Notes under the pieces: model-generated | Told to the model about the DNA's origin: nothing | Databases searched by the model: none | The model's input: only the letters and a program-made list of their open reading frames with translations | Assembly (NCBI GenBank): GCA_026986655.1 | Contig: JALSOD010000271.1 | Coordinates: 1 to 26,608, forward strand | DNA from: Caldifarciminota bacterium | GTDB lineage: Bacteria; Hydrothermota; Hydrothermia; B15-G9; WFZT01 | Length of the DNA stretch: 26,608 nucleotides | Direction: 5' to 3' | Made by a program: the position numbers and the translations under genes | Shown: piece by piece, positions 16,198-23,256 of the stretch | How positions within the stretch are numbered: the first letter of the stretch is position 1 | How the letters are laid out: each line of letters begins with the position of its first letter

Positions 16198-16831
16198 TTA
16201 CAACCATAAGGGAAGCAAAAATTCCAAGACTGATCAAACTAATCAATGTATCCACAATCCTCCAACGAAGAGGTCTAAATATCGCCCTCTTCTCGCAGGT
16301 AAATCCTCGGGACTCAAGGGCCTCGGCGAGGGCCTCGGCAAGCACAAATATTCCTACAATCAGAGGTAGCAGAATAGCGTGGAAGTTCTTGAGTTTTATA
16401 TCAATCCCTCTCGCCTTCTGGGCCTCTTTTATCTCCCTGAATTTTACAGAGATAAGATCTACATACCTCACTGCTGAAGAAAAGATAAAAACGAAATTGT
16501 ACGGAAGCCTAAGAGCCAGAAGTGCCTTTGACATCTCATCCACTGTGGTTGTTTGAAAAAATACGAATGAAGAGAGAATGAGTTCAGCAAATCTCAGAGT
16601 TAGCAAGAAACCATCTTGTAACGAAATAAAGAGCCATCCAATGAGAAAAACTGTCACCATCATGGGGAAAAATCCCTTGAAAAAACCGATGAATTTCTTC
16701 TTCCCAACAATAAAGGCAACGATGAGAAGGATTAAGAATAAACCTGAATGAAATACTACTGATTGCTTAACGATAATGAGGACGTCGATCAGAAGCAGTA
16801 TGAGCATTTTACTTCTTGGATCTGCTTTCAT
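16190..16831 (-). CDS. ecfT: ECF transporter transmembrane component T
   Basis: A 213-residue membrane protein of the EcfT/CbiQ family, the scaffold that couples the ATPases to the substrate-binding S component. It has several hydrophobic helices and the two short coupling motifs with Arg-Gly: KARGIDIK and LESRGF. It overlaps the ATPase gene by four bases and is last in the thiW-ecfA-ecfT operon. A small repeat AEALAEAL precedes the second motif and is normal coding sequence. Confidence 0.88.
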   Translation of the reverse strand: MKADPRSKMLILLLIDVLIIVKQSVVFHSGLFLILLIVAFIVGKKKFIGFFKGFFPMMVTVFLIGWLFISLQDGFLLTLRFAELILSSFVFFQTTTVDEMSKALLALRLPYNFVFIFSSAVRYVDLISVKFREIKEAQKARGIDIKLKNFHAILLPLIVGIFVLAEALAEALESRGFTCEKRAIFRPLRWRIVDTLISLISLGIFASLMVVIK

Positions 16832-18354
16832 CCTTTGGATTCATTCTTTATAGCCTGGATATGTAGCTCAATACCAGGATCAAGGTGTAAACTCTCAAGC
16901 AGTTCGATATCACGTCGAGTGACATTCGCTGGATTAATTTCACCCTTTATCACTCCATTGGAAATCAGTAACCATCGGCTGGAAATCCTCCTTGCAAATT
17001 CAAGGTCATGTGTGGATACAATAATTGCAATTCCCTCTTTTGATAAATCCTTGATTATTTTTTCAATGGCCAGGATGGTTTCACCATCCTGGCCAACTGT
17101 TGGCTCATCCAGGAGCAATATTCCCGGCTTAATCGCAAGTATGGCTGCCATAGCAACTCTCTTTTTCTCACCCTCTGAAAGTAAGAATGGGGACTTCTCG
17201 AGCAAATTCTCAAGATTTAGTAAGGAGATAAGCTTATCCAACCAGTCTTCATTACCTCTCATGTTTACCTTTATCTCGTCAATGACACGAGCTTTGAAAA
17301 AGATGTCCTGAGGATTGTGGGGAACATATCCTGTGCGTGTTTTCCTAATCACCCTTCCCTTTTCTGGATTTCTAATCCCGGTCATGAGTTTCATAACGGT
17401 CGTTTTTCCGGCTCCATTGGGGCCAAGCAAGACGACAATTTCCCCACTAAAAAGCTCAACATTCACATTTTTGAGGGAAAATTTATTTCCGAAACTGAAT
17501 GAAACTTCCTCAAGTTCCAAAACTTTTTCACCAGTAGGAGTCGGAGGGGAAAATTCCGGAGAATACCCGATTTCTAAAAGTTTACGTATTAACTCTTCTG
17601 ATTCTGGAATTTCAACGAATCCTGCAATCCTTGCAAGTCTCAGATTTTCTGGCTCTCTCACCCTGAAATCGGAAAAATTCACTTTAAAAAGATCATCCGA
17701 AATGATCCGATTCGCGCTATCTTGAATAAACATATATCTTTTCGCAAAAGTCTCAGTTCCATCGATTCTATGCTCTGTAAGTACGATCAACGTATCACTC
17801 ATACCCTGGAGTAATCTCAGCAATTTCTTCCGGTAAAAGCCATCGAGTGTAGAAAAAGGCTCATCAAGAAGCATTATCTTCGGCTTAGGAGAAAGGGCTG
17901 ATGCGATAGTGAGAATCCTCTTTTCACCGCCAGACAATTCGTGGCTCTTCTTATTGGCAATCCTCTGCAGATCAAATTCCTCAATCATCCAGCGAAGCCT
18001 CTCTTTTATAACAGTCACAGGCAATCCAGCGTTTTCGAGAGTGAAAATTATCTCATTTTCAATATTATCGTTAAAAATCTGGGCATCTGCGTTCTGATGG
18101 ATATACCCTGCGAGTTTAAAGAGGGCACATGTGGATAATTTCCGTGTATTCTTACCGGCAACAATCACATCTCCTGTGAATTTCCCCTCGTAAAAGTGGG
18201 GTATCAAACCATTTATAAACCTAAGGATCGTTGATTTTCCACTGCCACTTGGACCGGTAATAACGAGATTTGAAGAAATTTGCCCATCTAAATCTTGAAC
18301 GACAGGTTTATTTGCTTTTTTGTAGGTAAAGGAGACATTTTTAAAAATGATCAT
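16828..18354 (-). CDS. ecfA: ECF transporter fused ATPase (two ABC domains)
   Basis: A 508-residue fusion of the two energising ATPases of an ECF importer. Domain 1 has Walker A GPSGSGKST (34-42), signature LSGGEKR (140) and Walker B MLLDEP (161-166). Domain 2 has Walker A GPNGAGKTT (311-319), signature LSEGEKK (392) and Walker B LLLDEP (413-418). In most ECF systems these are separate proteins EcfA1 and EcfA2. It overlaps thiW and ecfT by four bases on either side. A perfect 13-bp inverted repeat lies inside the coding sequence just after the second Walker B. Confidence 0.93.
   Translation of the reverse strand: MIIFKNVSFTYKKANKPVVQDLDGQISSNLVITGPSGSGKSTILRFINGLIPHFYEGKFTGDVIVAGKNTRKLSTCALFKLAGYIHQNADAQIFNDNIENEIIFTLENAGLPVTVIKERLRWMIEEFDLQRIANKKSHELSGGEKRILTIASALSPKPKIMLLDEPFSTLDGFYRKKLLRLLQGMSDTLIVLTEHRIDGTETFAKRYMFIQDSANRIISDDLFKVNFSDFRVREPENLRLARIAGFVEIPESEELIRKLLEIGYSPEFSPPTPTGEKVLELEEVSFSFGNKFSLKNVNVELFSGEIVVLLGPNGAGKTTVMKLMTGIRNPEKGRVIRKTRTGYVPHNPQDIFFKARVIDEIKVNMRGNEDWLDKLISLLNLENLLEKSPFLLSEGEKKRVAMAAILAIKPGILLLDEPTVGQDGETILAIEKIIKDLSKEGIAIIVSTHDLEFARRISSRWLLISNGVIKGEINPANVTRRDIELLESLHLDPGIELHIQAIKNESKG
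17067..17095. repeat. perfect 13-bp inverted repeat inside ecfA
   Basis: Arms TGGCCAGGATGGT (17067-17079) and ACCATCCTGGCCA (17083-17095) are exact reverse complements around the 3-base loop TTC. On the coding strand it encodes VGQDGETILA after the second Walker B. Coding constraint makes a 13-bp perfect palindrome unexpected here. Confidence 0.85.
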
Positions 18355-18836
18355 TCAATAGCGACACCTACCTTCCTGAGCAGATACAAAATAATCACTC
18401 CGATGATAGAACCAGCTATTGTGGACATGGAGAAAGCCACAATAAAGGTGGCCAATGCCATACTTTTATGGAGAAAGACCGGTCCGACGACAAGTGCACT
18501 CACTGTAGCTCCAATTAGACCTGTACCGATAACTTCACCAAGTGCTGCAACTATTATATTTTTCGTAAATTTGTAGCCATAACCAGCCAGAAAAGCACCT
18601 ATCATCCCTCCAGGGAAGGCGAATATCGTGCCCGTCCCGAGCAAATTTCTTATCAAACCTGCAGCGCCAGCAATCGTCATAGCGTACCATGGACCCACTA
18701 TGACACCGGAAATAACGTTGATCATATGCTGAGCCGGGAATACCTTGGAAATTCCCACCGGAATAAATACAGGCGATAAAACCACTGCAAGTGCTGTTAA
18801 TACAACTGAATAGGCGACTTTCTTCGTTTTACCCAT
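18351..18836 (-). CDS. thiW: ECF transporter S component ThiW
   Basis: A 161-residue membrane protein with about five or six helices. The ThiW family marks are SPVFIPVGISKVFPAQHMINVISGVIVGPWYA and RNLLGTGTIFAFPGGMIGAFLAGYG. ThiW proteins are predicted to bind a thiamine precursor, probably the thiazole moiety. The ATG at 18836 is chosen for AAGAGGT upstream and for the family start MGKTKKVAYS; a longer reading frame to 18905 lies across the promoter. It leads an operon with its own fused ATPase and T component. No TPP riboswitch is seen in the short leader. Confidence 0.87.
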   Translation of the reverse strand: MGKTKKVAYSVVLTALAVVLSPVFIPVGISKVFPAQHMINVISGVIVGPWYAMTIAGAAGLIRNLLGTGTIFAFPGGMIGAFLAGYGYKFTKNIIVAALGEVIGTGLIGATVSALVVGPVFLHKSMALATFIVAFSMSTIAGSIIGVIILYLLRKVGVAIE

Positions 18837-18880
18837 GGTTTTTACCTCTTGTTGAGATTTTTTAATATCCGGGAAAATTT

Positions 18881-18909
18881 TATTAACTCCACCGGGAACT
18901 ATCAATCAA
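18881..18909 (-). promoter_or_regulatory. putative promoter of the thiW operon
   Basis: On the minus strand TTGATT (18909-18904), 17 bases, TTAATA (18886-18881). The leader to the ATG is about 40 bases. Confidence 0.4.
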
Positions 18910-18944
18910 AATCCTGACAAGTATATTCAAAATTCAACCAGAAG

Positions 18945-18973
18945 TTGATTTTATATAATTTTTAGTTTAGAAT
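18945..18973 (+). promoter_or_regulatory. putative promoter of perR
   Basis: TTGATT (18945-18950), 17 bases, TAGAAT (18968-18973). The spacer is an AT-rich stretch (TTATATAATTTTTAG) that matches a PerR box at 9 of 14 positions by hand count, so autoregulation is possible but weakly supported. Confidence 0.45.
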
Positions 18974-19007
18974 ACTTCCAGCCAAAAATTTTAATGAGGT
19001 GATAGGA

Positions 19008-19433
19008 ATGATAACTATAGAGGAAAGAATAAAGGAATTGAAGAGCAGAGGTTTTAAGATGACCCCCCAGAGGAGGGCAATTATCGAAGCTTTACACAAT
19101 GACACCTCTCACCCAACTGCTGAGGATGTGTACAACAAGGTAAAAAAGACCATGCCTGACATATCACTCGCGACAGTTTACAACACTCTTGAGCTTCTAC
19201 ACAAAATTGGAGGTATTCTGAAGCTTGAAGTTATAGGTGGAAAGGCACATTACGATCCGTTTACAACCCCCCATATCCATCTTGTATGTACCATGTGTGG
19301 TAGGATAGTAGATGTTGAAAAGCCTATCCCCGAAATGGAATTGACCGAGGAAGAGAAAAAGGGCTTTAGAATTCAGGGATACAATATTGTTTTTTACGGC
19401 ATCTGTCCTGAGTGTCAGCGGAAGATGAATTGA
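19008..19433 (+). CDS. perR: peroxide-sensing Fur-family repressor PerR
   Basis: A 141-residue Fur-family regulator with an N-terminal winged helix (MTPQRRAIIEAL and DISLATVYNTLELL). The sensor-site residues His35, Asp83, His89, His91 and Asp102 are each two positions from B. subtilis PerR His37, Asp85, His91, His93 and Asp104. Aspartate rather than glutamate at the last position is what makes PerR peroxide-sensitive, unlike Fur. Structural zinc is held by Cys94, Cys97, Cys133 and Cys136. The ATG at 19008 follows GAGGTGATAGGA. It is divergent from thiW, and its 3' end overlaps the convergent ttuA gene by 19 bases. A different Fur-family metal sensor is the alternative. Confidence 0.88.
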   Translation: MITIEERIKELKSRGFKMTPQRRAIIEALHNDTSHPTAEDVYNKVKKTMPDISLATVYNTLELLHKIGGILKLEVIGGKAHYDPFTTPHIHLVCTMCGRIVDVEKPIPEMELTEEEKKGFRIQGYNIVFYGICPECQRKMN

Positions 19434-20311
19434 GACGAAATCCTCTCCTTTAATCTGCAGAAGGAGCACACTTCTGCAGTGGTTAAATATCCACATTTTT
19501 TACAGGGTTTCAACTCTCTATGAGGAGAGCTGAAACCCTTTTTATTCTCGAGAAAACCAAGGAAGAATCTTACCTTTGTGCCCGGCATTCTCTCCTCTAT
19601 CTCCTCAAGGACAGATTTATAGAAATACGTTGTCGCACCGGTTGAGAAGGGACATTTATACTGAATGTAAGGTAATTCCAGCAAATCAGCATAAAATTTT
19701 ATCTCGAAATTAGTTAATAGTACCAGTGGTTTAACTTTTCTTGCGAGAGACCTATCTCTTGGCAACACAGGACTCTGCCTGTCCAGATACTCGACCTGCC
19801 AGTGAAGAATATTGCCAAACAGAACCGATGACTCATCATCAAGATTGTGTCCGGTTGCCACGGCATCATATTTGAGACCGGCCCGATTGATCATATAGCG
19901 CTTTATCATACCACAGGTAGAGCATGGTTTTCCCCTGGAAATTTTGGCAATTTCTGGGATACCAACACCAAGTTCGTCTTTTAAATATTCAATTTTAAGT
20001 TCAAGAGCAAATTTTTTTGCAAATTCCTCCGCAATTTCCTGTGATTTCATTGAAAATTCATCAATTCCAAGATTGAGAAAATATCCCGTAGTTTTATAAC
20101 CAAGTGAGTGAAGTACATGCCAGAGTACAATGGAATCTTTCCCCCCAGAAACTGCTACCAATATCCTGTTATCTTTATTAAACATTTTGAATTTTTTAAT
20201 AGCCTTCTCAACCCGTCTTTTAACGAATTCAACGTAATGCTCCTTGCACAGAGCGAGATTATATGATCTGAGCTTAACTATCGCTTCTCTTCCACAAATT
20301 TTACATTTCAT
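19415..20311 (-). CDS. ttuA: TtuA-type tRNA 2-thiolation enzyme
   Basis: A 298-residue enzyme of the TtuA/TtcA/Ncs6 group. TtuA makes 2-thioribothymidine at position 54 of tRNA, which stabilises tRNA at high temperature. The N-terminal zinc site is Cys3, Cys6, Cys22, His25. The PP-loop is SGGKDS at 55-60. Cys130, Cys133 and Cys220 match the three cysteines that hold the [4Fe-4S] cluster in Thermus TtuA. A second zinc site is Cys270, Cys273, Cys282, Cys285. The sulfur carrier TtuB is not in the window. There is no ribosome binding site before the ATG, and TATAAT ends nine bases upstream, so the mRNA may be leaderless. Confidence 0.87.
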   Translation of the reverse strand: MKCKICGREAIVKLRSYNLALCKEHYVEFVKRRVEKAIKKFKMFNKDNRILVAVSGGKDSIVLWHVLHSLGYKTTGYFLNLGIDEFSMKSQEIAEEFAKKFALELKIEYLKDELGVGIPEIAKISRGKPCSTCGMIKRYMINRAGLKYDAVATGHNLDDESSVLFGNILHWQVEYLDRQSPVLPRDRSLARKVKPLVLLTNFEIKFYADLLELPYIQYKCPFSTGATTYFYKSVLEEIEERMPGTKVRFFLGFLENKKGFSSPHRELKPCKKCGYLTTAEVCSFCRLKERISSQFIFR

Positions 20312-20320
20312 AGTGTCAGA

Positions 20321-20326
20321 ATTATA
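20321..20326 (-). promoter_or_regulatory. -10 element of ttuA, implying a leaderless mRNA
   Basis: A perfect TATAAT on the minus strand leaves nine bases to the ttuA ATG, so transcription should begin within a few bases of the start codon. No good -35 hexamer is found at the right distance. Confidence 0.5.
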
Positions 20327-20375
20327 TAGAATTTTGATTGAATTGACATTTATTTGAATTTTACTCAGAAACCAC

Positions 20376-20404
20376 TTGACTACAAATGCATCATTTTTTA
20401 ATAA
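20376..20404 (+). promoter_or_regulatory. promoter of the first paralogue gene, implying a leaderless mRNA
   Basis: TTGACT (20376-20381), 17 bases, TAATAA (20399-20404). The ATG at 20413 is eight bases beyond the -10 element, so the leader would be absent or only about two bases long. Confidence 0.5.
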
Positions 20405-20412
20405 TTATACTG

Positions 20413-20760
20413 ATGGAAATTTTTGTACATTTACCGAAATTCAGAAGAAAAAGACGCTATAACTACTGGGATAACATCCTGATTGTTTATGCAGATAGGG
20501 GCGGAATAAGGGACATCTGGGACATTTACAAACTCCGAAAAAGATGGGGACTCCGGAAAACAGTTCTGGTGGTAAAAGAAAAACCCAATAAAAATGTTGA
20601 GAAGCAAGCAATTCTTAAGGAAGTTGAATTGCACGTCAATGAAAATCCAAAAATTTTTGCAAAGCTGCTTAAACAGGAATTCGAAAGACACGGGAATAGG
20701 TGCATTATAAAAACCATTGAGGACGTAAGTGAGAGAAATTTTACTATGGACCCTATGTAA
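20413..20760 (+). CDS. uncharacterised small protein, paralogue 1, upstream of cstA
   Basis: A 115-residue protein of a family I do not recognise. It has a basic N-terminus (KFRRKRRYNY) and then alternating predicted strands and helices: NILIVYADRGG, IRDIWDIYKLRKRW, KTVLVVKEKP, VEKQAILKEVELHVNENP, KIFAKLLKQEF, CIIKTIEDVSERN, ending DPM. There is no signal peptide or membrane segment. From residue 22 to the end it aligns without gaps to the next gene over 94 residues, about 34 identical by hand. The ATG at 20413 is favoured over an in-frame ATG at 20386, which lies inside the promoter. No ribosome binding site is seen. A Rossmann-like small alpha/beta fold is an inference only. Confidence 0.7.
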   Translation: MEIFVHLPKFRRKRRYNYWDNILIVYADRGGIRDIWDIYKLRKRWGLRKTVLVVKEKPNKNVEKQAILKEVELHVNENPKIFAKLLKQEFERHGNRCIIKTIEDVSERNFTMDPM

Positions 20761-20766
20761 CAAAAC

Positions 20767-20796
20767 TTGACAAGACCCGTATACGATTTTTAGAAT
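20767..20796 (+). promoter_or_regulatory. promoter of paralogue 2 and cstA
   Basis: TTGACA (20767-20772), 18 bases, TAGAAT (20791-20796), just before the ribosome binding site of the second paralogue. It separates the second paralogue and cstA from the first as a transcription unit. Confidence 0.6.
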
Positions 20797-20812
20797 AAGG
20801 CAGGTGATAAAA

Positions 20813-21142
20813 ATGGGACTTTTTAAAAAGAAGGAAAAAGTTGAAGGGGGTCACAAAATTTTAATTGCCTATGGAGATGCTCTCGGAATCTTTGATGTGT
20901 GGGAGTTTGGGAAGCTTATAAAAAAATACAACCTCGAAAAAGGAATAGCCATTGTAAGGAAGAAGCCTACCCAGAAAGTATACGAAGAAGCAGAGAAAAA
21001 TCAAGTGGAAATTATGGTTTCCCAGAATCCAAAGGAATTTGCCCAGCAGATAAAAAAACAAATAGAGCAGCCAAATTCAAAAGTGGCTGTAAGGAAATTG
21101 GAGGAGGTGGCAGACAGATCAATAATGCAGGATCCGTGTTAG
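20813..21142 (+). CDS. uncharacterised small protein, paralogue 2, upstream of cstA
   Basis: A 109-residue soluble protein, paralogue of the gene before it. Shared positions include ILIxYxD, GIxDxW, KLxK, KKP, VExxVxxNPKxFA and a C-terminal R...DP. The N-terminus is again basic (MGLFKKKEK). The ATG at 20813 follows AGGTGATAAAA; an in-frame GTG at 20804 lies within that site. Thirty-two bases separate it from cstA, with no terminator, so it is very likely cotranscribed with the carrier. The function is unknown. E. coli CstA and BtsT have a different small partner (YbdD/YjiX, about 65 residues), which is not found here. Confidence 0.75.
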   Translation: MGLFKKKEKVEGGHKILIAYGDALGIFDVWEFGKLIKKYNLEKGIAIVRKKPTQKVYEEAEKNQVEIMVSQNPKEFAQQIKKQIEQPNSKVAVRKLEEVADRSIMQDPC

Positions 21143-21174
21143 GATGGGTTAAAAATTAATAAGGAGGTTTTATC

Positions 21175-22896
21175 ATGAACTCTTTATTGTTAGCTGTAAT
21201 TGTATTTGCAGCGTATCTCATTGCATACCATACGTATGGCAAGTATCTTGCCAACAAAATTTTCAAACTGGATCCTAACAGGGTAACGCCTGCCCACGAG
21301 TTGAGGGATGATATAGACTATATGCCCGCGAAGAAGGAAGTTCTTTTCGGTCACCACTTCACATCCATCGCTGGACTCGGGCCTATAGTTGGGCCAGCGA
21401 TTGCAGTGATATGGGGCTGGCTACCGGCAGCTCTGTGGGTGGCACTCGGTCCCATTTTCCTCGGTGGAGTACACGACTTCTCAGCCCTTGTTGCCTCCAT
21501 GAGAAATAAAGGTGTGTCAATTGGAGAGCTCACTGCTAATCTTGTAAATTCGAGGACCAGATATTTGTTCTTACTGATAATTTTCTTCGAGCTATGGATT
21601 GTCATAGCTATATTTGCTCTGATAATGGGAATTCTGTTTGCAAAGTATCCCCAATCAGTCTTTCCGGTATGGATGGAGATTCCAATCGCTATATGGGCAG
21701 GATACTCTATTTATAAAAAGGGAAGCAACCTGAATACTGTCTCTATTATTGCTGTAGTTTTAATGTACGCAACAGTTGTGATAGGGGCTTACTGGCCTCT
21801 TAAACTACCTGGATTGTTTGGATTAACTGCGATTGAGACATGGCTCGTTATTCTTCTGATTTATGCATTCTTCGCTTCTACATTGCCAGTATGGACACTC
21901 TTACAACCAAGAGACTATATAAATGCTCACGAGCTTATAATAGCGATGGCATTACTATTCTTAGGTACAATTATTGCACATCCAAAGATTGTAGCACCAG
22001 CAACCAATCTTCATGCAGCTGGCGCACCACCAATATGGCCATTCCTTTTCGTAATCATAGCCTGTGGAGCTATATCTGGTTTCCATTCTCTTGTTAGTTC
22101 AGGAACCTCATCCAAACAGATTGACAAGGAACCGGATGCCCTATTTGTCGGATACGGCGGTATGCTCATGGAAGGATCACTCTCTGTACTTGTTATAGTG
22201 GCAACTACAGCAGCGATAGGTTTAAGATATGTCACAAAGGGTGGCCAAATCCTTACTGGTTACGCTGCATGGCATGCTCATTACTCAAGCTGGCAGGCGG
22301 CGAAAGGGTTATCAGCAAAACTTGGTGCTGTTATCACGGGTTCAGCTAATCTTATGCATTCCTTCGGAATACCTCATGTCATTGGAATGACAATCATGGC
22401 CGTGTTCCTTGTATCTTTCGCAGGAACAACACTGGATACAGCAACCCGTATTCAGAGATACGTTATAGGCGAATTCTTCACCGACCTTGGAATTCCGGCT
22501 CTTGCAAACAGATGGATCGCAACATTTCTCGCAGTATTCACCGCATTTCTCCTGGCATTTGCGCAGAAAGGTGGAAAGGGTGCTCTCATCCTCTGGCCAC
22601 TCTTTGGAACTGTTAACCAGCTCCTCGCTGGTCTCGCACTCCTTGTGGCAACAGTGTATCTCGCACGTCTTAAGAAACCTATCTGGTTCGCAGCACTACC
22701 TATGATCTTTATGATCTTCATGACTGGATGGGCAATGATTTTGAACATTGAGAAATTCGCGAGAACGCACAATACGTTGCTTCTTACAATCGGTGTAATC
22801 GTCTTCTTACTCGAGATCTGGATGATCATCGAGGCAGTGATAGCACTTGGGAAATATCTGTCCTCTCCCGCGGCGGAAGAGGAAGAGATGGCGTAA
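21175..22896 (+). CDS. cstA: CstA-family carrier (pyruvate/peptide)
   Basis: A 573-residue inner-membrane protein with many hydrophobic helices. The CstA core is clear: PAKKEVLFGHHFTSIAGLGPIVGPAIAV, GGVHDFSALVASMRNKG, TLLQPRDYINAH, GAISGFHSLVSSGTSSKQ and SFAGTTLDTATRIQRYV. E. coli members (CstA, BtsT) import pyruvate; older work linked them to peptides. It is shorter than E. coli CstA (about 700), like many thermophile and Gram-positive forms. The ATG follows AAGGAGGTTTTATC. A strong hairpin follows the stop. Confidence 0.93.
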   Translation: MNSLLLAVIVFAAYLIAYHTYGKYLANKIFKLDPNRVTPAHELRDDIDYMPAKKEVLFGHHFTSIAGLGPIVGPAIAVIWGWLPAALWVALGPIFLGGVHDFSALVASMRNKGVSIGELTANLVNSRTRYLFLLIIFFELWIVIAIFALIMGILFAKYPQSVFPVWMEIPIAIWAGYSIYKKGSNLNTVSIIAVVLMYATVVIGAYWPLKLPGLFGLTAIETWLVILLIYAFFASTLPVWTLLQPRDYINAHELIIAMALLFLGTIIAHPKIVAPATNLHAAGAPPIWPFLFVIIACGAISGFHSLVSSGTSSKQIDKEPDALFVGYGGMLMEGSLSVLVIVATTAAIGLRYVTKGGQILTGYAAWHAHYSSWQAAKGLSAKLGAVITGSANLMHSFGIPHVIGMTIMAVFLVSFAGTTLDTATRIQRYVIGEFFTDLGIPALANRWIATFLAVFTAFLLAFAQKGGKGALILWPLFGTVNQLLAGLALLVATVYLARLKKPIWFAALPMIFMIFMTGWAMILNIEKFARTHNTLLLTIGVIVFLLEIWMIIEAVIALGKYLSSPAAEEEEMA

Positions 22897-22903
22897 AAAG
22901 AGG

Positions 22904-22928
22904 GAATTGAGGGGACAGAATTGAGGGG
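22904..22928 (+). repeat. direct repeat GAATTGAGGGG
   Basis: The 11-base unit GAATTGAGGGG occurs at 22904-22914 and 22918-22928. The second copy forms the left arm of the hairpin that follows, and the first could pair with the same right arm. Confidence 0.7.
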
Positions 22929-22957
22929 CGACGGCCTCTGGCCGTCGCCCCTCAATT
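22919..22957 (+). terminator. perfect 18-bp hairpin after cstA
   Basis: Arms 22919-22936 and 22940-22957 are exact reverse complements of 18 bases around a TCT loop. It lies 22 bases after the cstA stop. The following T run (CAATTTAACTTT) is interrupted, so termination is probable but an additional role as a REP-like repeat is possible. Confidence 0.6.
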
Positions 22958-23256
22958 TAACTTTGAACAAATAAAAAATCCGTTCAACACCTCAAAGTTC
23001 GAAGGTCCCCAGAAAAAACGATCCTACAGAGTGAAAGGGCATAACACTTGTAAAATCAACTCATTGCAAGCATCCTGGATAATATAGACAATCTTAATCC
23101 TATAAATCGCCACTTAATGAATTTTGTCTCACACCTGTTGTCCTGCTTTCTCTATCAGAGATACCTTTTTAATATCATTCTCCGTTACAGGTTTTATTGC
23201 CATTTCGTATAATTTGATGTAACTTAAAGCATATATTAATTGTTAAAAGGAATGAA
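22958..23256. other. intergenic stretch before chrA
   Basis: No coding sequence with a start, ribosome binding site and recognisable protein is visible on either strand. It is AT-rich; apart from a weak stem ACTTTG/CAAAGT near its left end and the promoter of chrA at 23185-23213, I see nothing in it. It may be the remains of a lost gene. Confidence 0.5.
23185..23213 (+). promoter_or_regulatory. putative promoter of chrA
   Basis: TTACAG (23185-23190), 17 bases, consensus TATAAT (23208-23213), 43 bases before the ATG. Confidence 0.5.

Noticed and set aside
16309..16341. A short tandem repeat GGCCTCGGC in ecfT
   Set aside because: It encodes AEALAEAL next to the second coupling motif; ordinary coding repetition explains it.
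18837..18904. TPP riboswitch before thiW
   Set aside because: None of the conserved core motifs is present and the leader is too short.
22452..22970. A 172-codon open frame on the minus strand opposite the end of cstA
   Set aside because: It lies antisense to a clear membrane protein gene, resembles no protein and runs through the hairpin.
22994..23010. GTTCGAAGG as the T-loop of a tRNA
   Set aside because: No acceptor, D or anticodon arm can be built around it.
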